From assembly GCA_020850915.1 (NCBI GenBank), contig JADZDV010000386.1, forward strand, positions 1-10,273: a DNA stretch of 10,273 nt, read 5' to 3'. Positions within the stretch are counted from its first letter, which is position 1, and the number at the start of each line of letters is the position of its first letter. Shown one piece after another: positions 1 through 6,773 of the stretch. Position numbers and translations under genes: made by a program. Below the pieces are notes generated by a model that saw only the letters and a list, made by a program, of their open reading frames with translations, ran no database searches and had not been told where the DNA came from. The DNA is from Chloroflexota bacterium. Its GTDB lineage: Bacteria > Chloroflexota > UBA6077 > JADZDV01.

Positions 1-905
1 CAGTCCTCCAGTACGGCTCGGTCCAGCGCCTGGCCGCGTTGCCGGATGAGGTTGGTCTGTATCCGACCCACGGGGAGGGCTCGTTCTGCGCCGCCAGCGG
101 CGCGGGGCGCAGCGTCTCGACGATCGGGCTGGAGAAGCGGGAGAACCCGGTTCTGGCCTACTCTGACGCGGGGTCGTTCGCCGACGGCCAGGTCGCCGGC
201 CTGGGGCCGTACCCGCGCTACTACGCCCAGATGGGGCCGATCAACACCCTCGGACCGCCGCCGCTGCCGGCGCGCGAGGTCCCGGAGCTCGCGCCTGATC
301 AGGTCGTGGCGCTGGGCGCGGACACCTGGGTCGTCGACGGCCGCTCGCGCCAGGCGTTCGCCGCGGCGCACGTGCCTGGCGCCCTTGGTGTCGAGCTGGC
401 CGACGACTTCGGCACCTGGGTCGGCTGGCTGCTGCCGTTCAGTGCGCCGCTCGCGCTGGTGCTGGACCGCGACCAGGACGTCGACGAGGCCGTCGTCCAG
501 CTCGGCCGGATCGGCTTCGAGCGCGTGGCGGGTGTGCTGCGCGGAATGGACATCTGGACCAGCCAGGGCCGGCAGACCGCGTCGTTCGAGACCGTTGGAC
601 TGGCGGCGTTTGTCGATGCCGTGCGGGCTGGCGACGCTCAGCAGGTCCTCGACGTTCGAACGCCGGCGGAGTGGCAGACCGGTCACCTGGACGGCGCTCT
701 CCACCGGTTCGTGGCTGACCTCGTCACGACGCCGCCGCTCGAGCTGAGGTCGGACGAGACGGTCTGGCTGGCGTGTGCCTCGGGCTTCCGCGCCGCCATC
801 GCCGCCAGCCTGCTGCAGCGCGCGGGCTACCGCCCGGTGCCGCTCGCGAGCGGAGGCGTGCCTGACGTCCTGGAAGCGCTGGCGGCCTCCACCGCCCGCG
901 CGTAG
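1..905 (+). CDS. MBL-fold / double rhodanese protein, CstB-like persulfide dioxygenase-sulfurtransferase (5' end missing)
   Basis: The reading frame is open from position 3 at the window edge, so the N-terminal part lies outside; 300 residues are visible. The visible start is the end of a metallo-beta-lactamase fold, with YPTHGEGSFC (His23 of the fragment) matching the late metal-binding His region of ETHE1/persulfide dioxygenase proteins. Two rhodanese-like domains follow. The first (about residues 96-188) has Asp where the catalytic Cys should be (VLDRDQD), so it looks inactive. The second (about 198-297) has LDVRTPAEW and the active loop C-A-S-G-F-R with Cys258. MBL, Cys-less rhodanese, active rhodanese is the architecture known for CstB, which oxidises low-molecular-weight persulfides to thiosulfate using an Fe(II) site and a sulfur-transfer Cys. 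The next gene is also a rhodanese, 50 bp downstream on the same strand, which fits a cytoplasmic sulfane-sulfur detoxification role. The exact substrate is inferred. Confidence 0.85.
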   Translation, partial: VLQYGSVQRLAALPDEVGLYPTHGEGSFCAASGAGRSVSTIGLEKRENPVLAYSDAGSFADGQVAGLGPYPRYYAQMGPINTLGPPPLPAREVPELAPDQVVALGADTWVVDGRSRQAFAAAHVPGALGVELADDFGTWVGWLLPFSAPLALVLDRDQDVDEAVVQLGRIGFERVAGVLRGMDIWTSQGRQTASFETVGLAAFVDAVRAGDAQQVLDVRTPAEWQTGHLDGALHRFVADLVTTPPLELRSDETVWLACASGFRAAIAASLLQRAGYRPVPLASGGVPDVLEALAASTARA

Positions 906-955
906 CGCATCGTGCCGCCACGGATCACCGCCCCGATAGTGGAAGGACAGCACTC

Positions 956-1540
956 GTGTCGATGACTACCGATCCTGTGAACGTCGATGCCAGGACGGTC
1001 CGCGCCTGGCTCGCCGAGGAGCGAGAGGTGATGCTGGTCGACGTTCGCACCTCAGGCGAATATGAGTCAGCCCATATCCCCGGCTCCTACAACGTCCCGC
1101 TCGACCTGCTTGACGAGCACCGTTCGGAGCTCCGTCACCTGACACACCCGGTCGTCCTGGTCTGCCGCTCGGGCAACCGCGCGAGCCAGGCGGAGCGGAA
1201 GCTCTCCGAGATCGGCCTGCTAAACGTGAGGGTGCTGGAGGGCGGCATCCTGGCCTGGGAGGCCGCCGGCGCGCCCGTCCGTCGCGGCGGGCAGCGCTGG
1301 GAGATCGAGCGCCAGGTCCGGCTGGTGGCGGGATCGCTGGTCCTCGGGGCGGTGCTGGCCAGCACGGTCTTCAAGCCGGCGAAGTGGCTGGCGGCGGCGG
1401 TCGGCGGCGGTCTGACCGTCGCGGCGCTGACGAACACCTGCGCCATGGGGATGCTGCTGGCGAAGCTGCCCTACAACCGCGGGGCGACCCGCGACGTGGG
1501 CGTCATCGTGGCCCGGCTGGCCGAGCCGCGGGGCGAGTGA
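956..1540 (+). CDS. Rhodanese domain fused to YgaP-type (DUF2892) membrane segment
   Basis: This 194-residue protein starts at GTG 956, 8 nt after a GGAAGGA ribosome-binding site (941-947); the ATG at 962 is possible but too far from that site. Residues about 10-110 form a single rhodanese domain with DVRTSGEY and the catalytic loop C-R-S-G-N-R (Cys70), followed by LEGGILAW. Residues about 120-175 hold two hydrophobic segments (near 123-137 and 143-160) and the TCAMG...LPYNR signature (Cys162) typical of the membrane part of YgaP-like proteins. Family knowledge: such proteins are inner-membrane-anchored sulfurtransferases with the rhodanese domain in the cytoplasm. Lying directly behind the CstB-like gene, it probably moves sulfane sulfur in the same pathway. 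Domain assignment is firm; the sulfur acceptor is unknown. Confidence 0.9.
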   Translation: MSMTTDPVNVDARTVRAWLAEEREVMLVDVRTSGEYESAHIPGSYNVPLDLLDEHRSELRHLTHPVVLVCRSGNRASQAERKLSEIGLLNVRVLEGGILAWEAAGAPVRRGGQRWEIERQVRLVAGSLVLGAVLASTVFKPAKWLAAAVGGGLTVAALTNTCAMGMLLAKLPYNRGATRDVGVIVARLAEPRGE

Positions 1541-1597
1541 CCGGGTCATGAGCCTGCTGGGACTGGTCCTCGCCCCGCCGGTCAGGCCGTCGCTCGT

Positions 1598-1634
1598 CGC
1601 CGCGTAGGCCGTTCGCTGGACGGCCTACGCGGCG
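1598..1634. terminator. Perfect hairpin between convergent transcription units
   Basis: The 14-nt arm CGCCGCGTAGGCCG (1598-1611) is perfectly complementary to CGGCCTACGCGGCG (1621-1634) around a 9-nt loop. It lies 58 nt after the rhodanese stop on the + strand and about 10 nt after the stop of the minus-strand ORF at 1644, so it could end transcripts from both sides. There is no U-tract on either strand, so intrinsic termination is inferred from position and stem strength only. Confidence 0.6.
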
Positions 1635-1643
1635 CGCAACAGC

Positions 1644-1874
1644 TCAGACGTGGTGGCCGCCCTGGTCCTGGTGCTGGGCGCTGCCAGCCTCCACGACGCC
1701 ACGGGCTTCGAACTCGGCCATTCGCTTGATGGAGGCTCGTGCCATCGCTGGCGGGATCGGCCGAGCCCCTCCGAGCGATTGGGCGAACAGGGCCACCATG
1801 GCCGCCTCTTCGAGCGCGATCACCAGGCCTGTTGCCTGTGGACGGGTCCGCATCTCGACGATGCGCTTGCCCAC
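1644..1874 (-). CDS. Small hypothetical protein downstream of the MFS gene
   Basis: From GTG at 1874 this encodes 76 residues that I do not recognise. The composition is charged and Ala-rich (RIVEMRTRPQATGLVIALEE, then AMARASIKRMAEFEARG), likely helical, ending in a Gln/His-rich tail. Third codon positions are strongly G/C, as in real genes here. No good ribosome-binding site precedes the GTG. The same frame is open and coding-like all the way up to the TGA of the MFS gene (1971-1973), with no ATG/GTG/TTG between 1875 and 1970. The true start may therefore be non-standard, or this may be a remnant of a longer protein. It could also be non-coding; it is included because of codon bias and its place before the shared hairpin. 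Confidence 0.35.
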   Translation of the reverse strand: MGKRIVEMRTRPQATGLVIALEEAAMVALFAQSLGGARPIPPAMARASIKRMAEFEARGVVEAGSAQHQDQGGHHV

Positions 1875-1970
1875 CCGGCGCGACAGCTCATCCCAGAGGA
1901 CGTCGCGGCCGGCACGCCGCGCGGCGGTCTCGCGGGCGATCTTCGAGGAGCCGGCCCGGGAGGCCCTGGC

Positions 1971-3254
1971 TCACAGCCTCGCTTCGGCGGGCTGGACGGC
2001 CCCGGCCGGCCTGCCGCGGGCGTACAGCAGGCCGGCCAGGAGGCCCACGAGGCAGAGCCCCGCGCAGATGCTCAGCGCGATCGGAACGTCGTACTTCTCG
2101 CTGAGCGTCCCGACCATGAAGCTGCCGAGCGGCTTCGAGCCGGCAACCATCATCGTGTAGATGCTCATGACGCGTCCGCGCAGTTCAGGCGGCGGTACCA
2201 GCTGCATGCGGGTGTTGGTCGTGGCCTGGAACAGAATGCTCGAGCCCCCGAGCGCGAAGAGCAGCAGGCCCGTCACGACGTACCAGGTCGAGAGCGCCGT
2301 TAGGAGCAGCAGCAGGGAGAACGCCGCGCCGCCAACGAAGATCATCCGGTTGGTGGCGCGATTGTAAGAGGCCAGGTACAGCGCCGCGACCACCGAGCCA
2401 GCCCCGAGGCAGGAGAACAGCAGGCCGTAGTCCTTGGCGTCGCCGCCCAGGACGAAGCGGGCAAGCAGCGGGACGACGGTGAGGAAGTTGAAGCCAAACA
2501 TGCCAAGGAAGGCCAGCGGAATGAGAATGACGCAGATCTCGCGGGTCTTCGTGGCGTAGCTGACGCCCTCCCCGAGCTGCCGAACGATCCGGCCGCGAAT
2601 GGGGGTTGGCACGTTGTGGAGCTCCGAGGCACGCATCGCCAGCAGGGCGCCGATCACCGCGAGGTAGCTCAGGGCGTTCAGCCAGAAACAGAGCGCTTCG
2701 CCAACGCCCCAGGTCAGCAGGCCGCCGGCAGCCGGGCCGAGCACGCGCGCGGCGTTGTTCAGGCTGGAGTTGAGCGCGACGGCGTTGGGCAGGTCGCTCG
2801 GGCCCACCATCTCCATGACAAACGCCTGGCGGGTCGGATTGTCAAGGGCGCTGGCGCAGCCGAGCACCGCGGCCAGGACGTAGACGTGCCACAGCTCGAT
2901 GCGGTCTGTGCTGGTCAGCAGCGCCATGACGATCGCCTGGACAGACATCACTGCCTGGCTGGTGACCAGCAGCTTGCGCTTGGGCAGGCGGTCGGCGATG
3001 ACTCCGCCGAAGAGAGAGAAGAGCAGCACAGGCAAGAACTGGATGGCGGTCAGCGTGCCGAGGGCGAGCGGCGAGCTGGTCAGCCGCAGGACGAGCCAGG
3101 TCTGCGCGACGCGCTGCATCCAGGTGCCGCTGAAGGAGACGAACTGTCCGAAAAAATACAGTCGGTAGTTCCTGACGCGCAGGGCGCTGAACGTCCGACT
3201 GATGGGAGAGCTGGTCGCGGCCAGGCCCGAGCCTCGGGGCGGCGGAGCATTCAA
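1971..3254 (-). CDS. MFS transporter, EntS/MFS_3-type exporter (downstream paralog)
   Basis: A 12-segment major facilitator carrier of 427 residues. I place the start at TTG 3252-3254 because AAGAAGG (3261-3267) sits 6 nt upstream; the frame stays open to another TTG at 3305, but that would add a Pro/Arg-rich stretch absent from its paralog. The N-terminus has the family signature RVRNYRLYFFGQ...GTWMQRVAQ. Motif A between segments 2 and 3 is G-G-V-I-A-D-R-L-P-K-R-K (about residues 83-94), and VPPPELRGRVMS appears in the C-terminal half. Family knowledge: these proton-driven inner-membrane proteins export siderophores, macrolides or other small molecules; the substrate here cannot be told. It is clearly homologous over its full length to the gene upstream (3371-4624), from which it is separated by 116 bp with its own promoter-like motif. 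The stop falls at the same point as in the paralog, so it is intact. Confidence 0.93.
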   Translation of the reverse strand: MNAPPPRGSGLAATSSPISRTFSALRVRNYRLYFFGQFVSFSGTWMQRVAQTWLVLRLTSSPLALGTLTAIQFLPVLLFSLFGGVIADRLPKRKLLVTSQAVMSVQAIVMALLTSTDRIELWHVYVLAAVLGCASALDNPTRQAFVMEMVGPSDLPNAVALNSSLNNAARVLGPAAGGLLTWGVGEALCFWLNALSYLAVIGALLAMRASELHNVPTPIRGRIVRQLGEGVSYATKTREICVILIPLAFLGMFGFNFLTVVPLLARFVLGGDAKDYGLLFSCLGAGSVVAALYLASYNRATNRMIFVGGAAFSLLLLLTALSTWYVVTGLLLFALGGSSILFQATTNTRMQLVPPPELRGRVMSIYTMMVAGSKPLGSFMVGTLSEKYDVPIALSICAGLCLVGLLAGLLYARGRPAGAVQPAEARL

Positions 3255-3320
3255 ACGGGGCCTTCTTTGTGAACGTTGGCAAGGGAAGGGTAGAAGAGGG
3301 GCCAATGGGGCGGCCGCACA

Positions 3321-3331
3321 CCTAGCATACC
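3321..3331 (-). promoter_or_regulatory. Promoter-like motif GGTATGCTAGG upstream of the second MFS gene
   Basis: On the minus strand TATGCT (3324-3329) resembles a -10 box and lies about 70 nt before the TTG start at 3254, in the 116-bp gap between the two transporter genes. No convincing -35 box is visible. The same core, GGTA-Y-R-CTAGG, occurs before the glycosidase-like gene at 4734, which raises its interest. Confidence 0.35.
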
Positions 3332-3370
3332 GCCTCCTGGCCGGCGGAGCGAAGCGCGGAGAGCGTCAGG

Positions 3371-4624
3371 CTACAGCGGCGCCTCGAGCGCCCGCGCTGT
3401 CGCGGAGGGCTGCCGCCGCGCGAACGCCAGGCCGGCCAGGACGCCGAGCAGGCACAGCACGGCGGAGCTCGCGATGGCGATCTGGACACCGGCGCGCTCA
3501 CTCAGCATGCCGACCAGAACGCTGCCCAGGGGCGACATACCGTCGAAGAGCAGGGTGTACAGGCTCATCACCCGGCCGCGCAGCTCGGGCGGGGGCACCA
3601 TCTGCATTCGAGTATTGGCGGTGGCGCTGAACAGGATGCCCGCAAAGCCGAGCACGATCAGCAGCGCGGCGGAGAGGAGGAACCAGGGCGAGAAGGCGAC
3701 GAGCAAGAGCAGGAGTGCGAACGCGCCCGCGCCGGCGAACACCAGCGCCTCGCTCGCGGCACGCTGCGAGGCGAGGCGCAGCGCCGCGACGATCGAGCCG
3801 AGACCAACGCAGGAGAAGAGCAGCCCGTAGACCTGGGCGTCGCCGTTCAGCACGTAGCGCGCGAGGAGCGGCAAGACCGTCTGGAAGTTGAAGCCGAACA
3901 TGCCCATCACGCACAGCGGGACGAGGATGACGCAGATGTCGCGGGTCTTCAGGGCATAGGCCAGACCTTCGCGAAGCTGGCCGATCAGCCGGCCGCGGAT
4001 CGGCCGTGGGACGCTGTGGAGCTCAGACGAGCGCATGGCCAGCAGCGCGCCGATCACGGCGACGTAGCTCACCGCGTTCACCCAGAAGCAGCCGGCTTCG
4101 CCCGCCGCCACAGTGATCGCGCCGCCGACCGCCGGGCCCAGGATACGCGTCGCGTTGAAGAGGCTGGAGTTCAGCGCGACCGCGTTGACCAGCTCGCCCG
4201 GGCCAACCATCTCCATCACAAACGACTGGCGCGCCGGATTGTCGATGGCGTTCGCCAGCCCGAGCACGACCGCGAGCACGTACAGATGCCAGAGCTGGAC
4301 CTGGTTTGTGGTTGTGAGCACGGCCAGGCAGAGCGCCTGCACCGCCATGACCGCCTGGCTGACAACCATCAGCTTTCTCTTTGGCAGCCGGTCCGCGAAG
4401 ACGCCGCCGAAGAGCGAGAGCGCCAGGAGCGGCGCGAACTGGAGCGCGGTCACCGCGCCGAGCGCGAACGGCGAGTCGGTCAGACGGAGCACCAGCCAGG
4501 CCTGACCCACGCGCTGCATCCAGGTGCCGGACAGAGAGACCAGTTGTCCAAACCAGAACAGGCGGTAGTTGCGCACCCGCATGGCGCTGAACGTTCGGCC
4601 GATGCCTTGGTCGCCTCGCTTCAC
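3371..4624 (-). CDS. MFS transporter, EntS/MFS_3-type exporter (upstream paralog)
   Basis: A 417-residue major facilitator carrier starting at GTG 4622-4624, with GAGGTGA (4632-4638) 7 nt upstream. It shows RVRNYRLFWFGQLVSLSGTW near the N-terminus, motif A as G-G-V-F-A-D-R-L-P-K-R-K (about residues 73-84), the block NAVALNSSLFNATRILGPA, and VPPPELRGRVMSLY in the C-terminal half, with about 12 hydrophobic segments. It aligns without obvious gaps with the downstream paralog and most residues agree by eye; they differ mainly in N-terminal length and in the last 20 residues. The pair probably arose by tandem duplication and may export related compounds. Drug or siderophore efflux is a family-based guess; no regulator or biosynthetic gene is adjacent to narrow it. 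Confidence 0.93.
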   Translation of the reverse strand: MKRGDQGIGRTFSAMRVRNYRLFWFGQLVSLSGTWMQRVGQAWLVLRLTDSPFALGAVTALQFAPLLALSLFGGVFADRLPKRKLMVVSQAVMAVQALCLAVLTTTNQVQLWHLYVLAVVLGLANAIDNPARQSFVMEMVGPGELVNAVALNSSLFNATRILGPAVGGAITVAAGEAGCFWVNAVSYVAVIGALLAMRSSELHSVPRPIRGRLIGQLREGLAYALKTRDICVILVPLCVMGMFGFNFQTVLPLLARYVLNGDAQVYGLLFSCVGLGSIVAALRLASQRAASEALVFAGAGAFALLLLLVAFSPWFLLSAALLIVLGFAGILFSATANTRMQMVPPPELRGRVMSLYTLLFDGMSPLGSVLVGMLSERAGVQIAIASSAVLCLLGVLAGLAFARRQPSATARALEAPL

Positions 4625-4690
4625 GATCGTCTCACCTCACGCGGCCTGCCTCTCCGCCGTCCTACCGCGATACCCTGCTCAGGATATCCA

Positions 4691-4726
4691 GCCACGCCCC
4701 GGGCGGGAAACCCGGGAGGGGGTGGC
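4691..4726. repeat. GC-rich inverted repeat in the divergent promoter region
   Basis: Outer arms GCCAC (4691-4695) and GTGGC (4722-4726) enclose CCCGGG (4698-4703) and CCCGGG (4711-4716). It lies in the 150-bp gap between the divergent MFS and glycosidase-like genes, just upstream of a -10-like box. It could be an operator for one or both genes or simply a stable hairpin; no known regulator site is recognised. Confidence 0.35.
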
Positions 4727-4732
4727 CGCCGG

Positions 4733-4745
4733 TGGTACACTAGGG
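4733..4745 (+). promoter_or_regulatory. Extended -10-like promoter motif before the glycosidase-like gene
   Basis: TGGTACACTAGGG contains an extended -10 form (TG-N-TACACT, -10 at 4736-4741) ending about 33 nt before the proposed CTG start at 4775. No clear -35 box is seen, which is usual for extended -10 promoters. The core matches the motif at 3321-3331 before an MFS gene. Confidence 0.4.
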
Positions 4746-4774
4746 CGGCCGGACGTGGCGCGTGAGGGGTTCAA

Positions 4775-6073
4775 CTGGCTCGACTGATCCACGGAGCGCT
4801 GACCCTGCTGCTCGGGGTCGCCCTGCTGCTGCCCACCACCGCCCGGGCCGCGTCTGCCATCCGCGCCGGCGACCCCTCGCCAGACAACGGCGCGCGCACC
4901 CTCTACCTGTTGCCAATCCTCGATTCGCAGCCGACGCCGGAGCGCGTGCGCGACGTTCAGCAGCGTCTGGGGCGCGGCGGTCCGTACCTGCGCGTTGGCT
5001 TCAGCGGCGTGTTCCGCTACATGGCAGAGGTGGATCCCGCGGACGACGACCGGATCGTCCCGCGCCGGCTGGAGGAGATCGTCGCCGCCGCGCGGGCGGC
5101 CAACGCGCCGTTCCTCGTCCACCTCAACGGCGGCCGCTGGGCTGGCGGGGGACCGCTCGTCGAGCGCCTGATGGCCAACCCTGACCTGATGGCCTGGGAC
5201 CATCTCGGCCAGCCGTGGTCGTATCGCAAGGACGGGGAGTACCACTTCTCCCTCGGGGCCCATAACGACACCTGGCGCGCCTATAAGCAGCGCAACCTGC
5301 AGGCCGCGGCGCAGTGGCTGGCGGACTTCGCCCGCGGACCGGACGGCCAGCTCCTCGTGGGCGTCTCGACCGACTCTGAAGTGCTCATCAACACCCATGA
5401 GTGGTCGGACTACAACCCGCTGGTGCTCGAGGAGTACGTCCAGTGGCTCTCGAGCGATGCGCTGTACGGTCCGAACGGCCGCTGGGCGGGTCAGGGGCTG
5501 GGGCTCGGCCTCAAAGGGCTGAACGAGCGGTACGGCACGTCCTTCCCGCGCTGGAAGGACGTCCAGCCGCCGCGCGAGAAGAGCGACACCCCGTACTGGA
5601 CGGACTGGCAACGCTTCCGCCGCCTGCTGGTGGACCACAACGTGCAGGAGCAGGTGGACTGGATCCGCGAGGCCGGCATCCCCGGCGACCGCGTCTTCAG
5701 CCACCAGAGCCCGGAGCTGAACGTGGAGGTCTTTGCCGACGCTCTGGACGCCGCGCAGGTGGACAGCGGCTCGACCGGCATCACGACCTACGGCGAGCAG
5801 ACCGGTAACCGGGACCTCTTCGAGCGGGTGCGCGCCTACGGTGCCCGCTGGGGGATTTTCGAGTACAACCCCCTCACGAACGACAGCACCGCCGCTCTGG
5901 CAGCCCTGGACCTGGCCCGAGGCGAGGGGGCGAGCGTCATCTGCCCGTACCACTGGGACGATCTCGGGGGGCCGAACGAAGTGGGCTACACCATCCGCGG
6001 CACGCCCTTCGAAACCGCCCTCCGCCGTTTCGTCCGAGCCTACTGGTCAGAGCCAGCGCCGACGGTGCGATAG
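4775..6073 (+). CDS. Secreted TIM-barrel glycoside hydrolase-like protein (clan GH-A/GH42-like), unusual start
   Basis: The frame is open from after the TGA at 4763 to the stop at 6073. Counted from CTG 4775 it has 432 residues. Residues 1-28 form a typical Sec signal peptide (Leu-rich core ending T-T-A-R-A-A-S-A), so the start must be upstream of the first canonical codon, TTG 4910, which would delete it. CTG 4775 has GAGGGG (4764-4769) 5 nt upstream; CTG 4784 is an alternative. The mature part has features of (beta/alpha)8 glycosidases: HLNGGRW (116-122), VSTDSEV with Glu202 as possible acid/base, GITTYGEQTGN, and WGIFEYNP with Glu363 as possible nucleophile; Trp and Tyr are frequent. Assignment of catalytic residues is inference and the substrate is unknown; it might instead be a carbohydrate-binding relative. 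It is divergent from the MFS pair and stands alone as a transcript. Confidence 0.75.
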   Translation: MARLIHGALTLLLGVALLLPTTARAASAIRAGDPSPDNGARTLYLLPILDSQPTPERVRDVQQRLGRGGPYLRVGFSGVFRYMAEVDPADDDRIVPRRLEEIVAAARAANAPFLVHLNGGRWAGGGPLVERLMANPDLMAWDHLGQPWSYRKDGEYHFSLGAHNDTWRAYKQRNLQAAAQWLADFARGPDGQLLVGVSTDSEVLINTHEWSDYNPLVLEEYVQWLSSDALYGPNGRWAGQGLGLGLKGLNERYGTSFPRWKDVQPPREKSDTPYWTDWQRFRRLLVDHNVQEQVDWIREAGIPGDRVFSHQSPELNVEVFADALDAAQVDSGSTGITTYGEQTGNRDLFERVRAYGARWGIFEYNPLTNDSTAALAALDLARGEGASVICPYHWDDLGGPNEVGYTIRGTPFETALRRFVRAYWSEPAPTVR

Positions 6074-6107
6074 AGCCGCCCCGCACGGCTCGAGCCGGGC
6101 GGGCGGA

Positions 6108-6133
6108 GAGGGGCCGTCCACGGACGGCCCCTC
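6108..6133. terminator. Bidirectional hairpin between convergent genes
   Basis: GAGGGGCCGTC (6108-6118) pairs perfectly with GACGGCCCCTC (6123-6133) around the 4-nt loop CACG. It sits 35 nt after the + strand stop at 6073 and 26 nt after the minus-strand cupin stop at 6159, in the 85-bp gap. No U-tract follows on either strand, but position and symmetry favour a shared terminator. Confidence 0.65.
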
Positions 6134-6158
6134 ACGTCCGGTACTCCACCCGGGCGGC

Positions 6159-6548
6159 TCAGTGATGGGTCGTTGGGAGCAGCTTACCTTCGGCGTCGCG
6201 GCAACTGGCGCCGAAGGCGATCATACGGAGCGTCTCCGTGCCGGTGTTCCGGATGCCGTGGGAGCCGCCGGGCTGGACGATGCCCATGTCGCCGGGGCCC
6301 ACCTCGCGCTCCTCGCCGGTGATGGTGATGATCCCGCGGCCCTCGAGGATGAAGTAGACCTCCTCCTCGGCCGGGTGGTCGTGCACGGCGATGGAGGCGC
6401 CGGGCGGGATGACGTCGATGGCGATCACAAACATGTCCGACACGAGGTCCTGCTGGTCGAAGACCCTCGCGTTCTCGATGGTCCCATCGCCGCCGTGGCC
6501 CGACTGGCCGATCCGCCGCGGGGTGGTGAAGGCGTTTCGAATCAGCAT
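6159..6548 (-). CDS. Small single-domain cupin protein
   Basis: A 129-residue cupin. ATG at 6546-6548 is chosen because the strong site GGGAGGAG (6553-6560) lies just upstream; the frame extends to 6623 but without cupin-like sequence. Cupin motif 1 is V-H-D-H-P-A-E-E-E-V-Y (His56, His58, Glu62 or Glu63), preceded by PPGASIA and followed by ILEGRG. Motif 2 is GDMGIVQPGGSHGIRNTG with His97. All usual metal ligands are present, so it probably binds a divalent metal in a beta-barrel. Family members range from dioxygenases and isomerases to ligand-sensing proteins, so no reaction is assigned. It lies 225 bp downstream of the solute-binding protein gene on the same strand with a hairpin between, so it probably has its own promoter. 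Confidence 0.88.
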   Translation of the reverse strand: MLIRNAFTTPRRIGQSGHGGDGTIENARVFDQQDLVSDMFVIAIDVIPPGASIAVHDHPAEEEVYFILEGRGIITITGEEREVGPGDMGIVQPGGSHGIRNTGTETLRMIAFGASCRDAEGKLLPTTHH

Positions 6549-6571
6549 CCAGCTCCTCCCTGTTCCGTCTT

Positions 6572-6586
6572 CCTCACGCTGTGAGG
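6572..6586. repeat. Short inverted repeat upstream of the cupin start
   Basis: CCTCAC and GTGAGG flank GCT about 24-38 nt before the cupin ATG, just upstream of its ribosome-binding site on the minus strand. It could be an operator or a leader hairpin; a 6-bp arm is short enough to be chance. Confidence 0.25.
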
Positions 6587-6677
6587 GCTTCGTTCCGCGG
6601 GCCGGTCCGGACGGGGCGCACACCCCAGGGCGGAGAGGCTTCCGGGCCGCTGGGAGAGGAGCCCTTTCAGAGCGTGG

Positions 6678-6714
6678 GAGCCCCGCCGCGGCCGACTGTG
6701 TCCGCGGCGGGCTC
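6678..6714 (-). terminator. Hairpin after the solute-binding protein gene
   Basis: GAGCC-C-CGCCGCGG (6678-6691) pairs with CCGCGGCGGGCTC (6702-6714) as a 13-bp stem with one bulged C and a 10-nt loop. It lies about 60 nt beyond the minus-strand stop at 6774 and before the next cupin gene. There is no clear U-tract, so the terminator role is inferred from position and stability. Confidence 0.5.
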
Positions 6715-6773
6715 GGTGGCGCGTGACAGGGCGTCTTCTCGTAGCGCGGAGGCCACCGGGTGGGTGGCGGCCG

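Noticed and set aside
1650..2303. Plus-strand open frames over the small ORF and the MFS 3' end
   Set aside because: They are mirror images of the minus-strand coding signal with Arg/Gly/His-rich translations and no ribosome-binding sites.
3255..3305. Longer N-terminus of the downstream MFS gene from TTG 3305
   Set aside because: It adds a Pro/Arg-rich stretch without counterpart in the paralog and has no ribosome-binding site, whereas TTG 3254 has AAGAAGG at 6 nt.
3332..3349. Inverted repeat CCGCC...GGCGG between the MFS genes as a terminator
   Set aside because: Only a 5-bp stem with no U-tract; too weak to call in such GC-rich DNA.
4679..5953. 424-codon open frame antisense to the glycosidase-like gene
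   Set aside because: It is a by-product of high GC; the translation is Val/Arg-rich without motifs, while the plus strand encodes a signal peptide and a coherent enzyme-like sequence.
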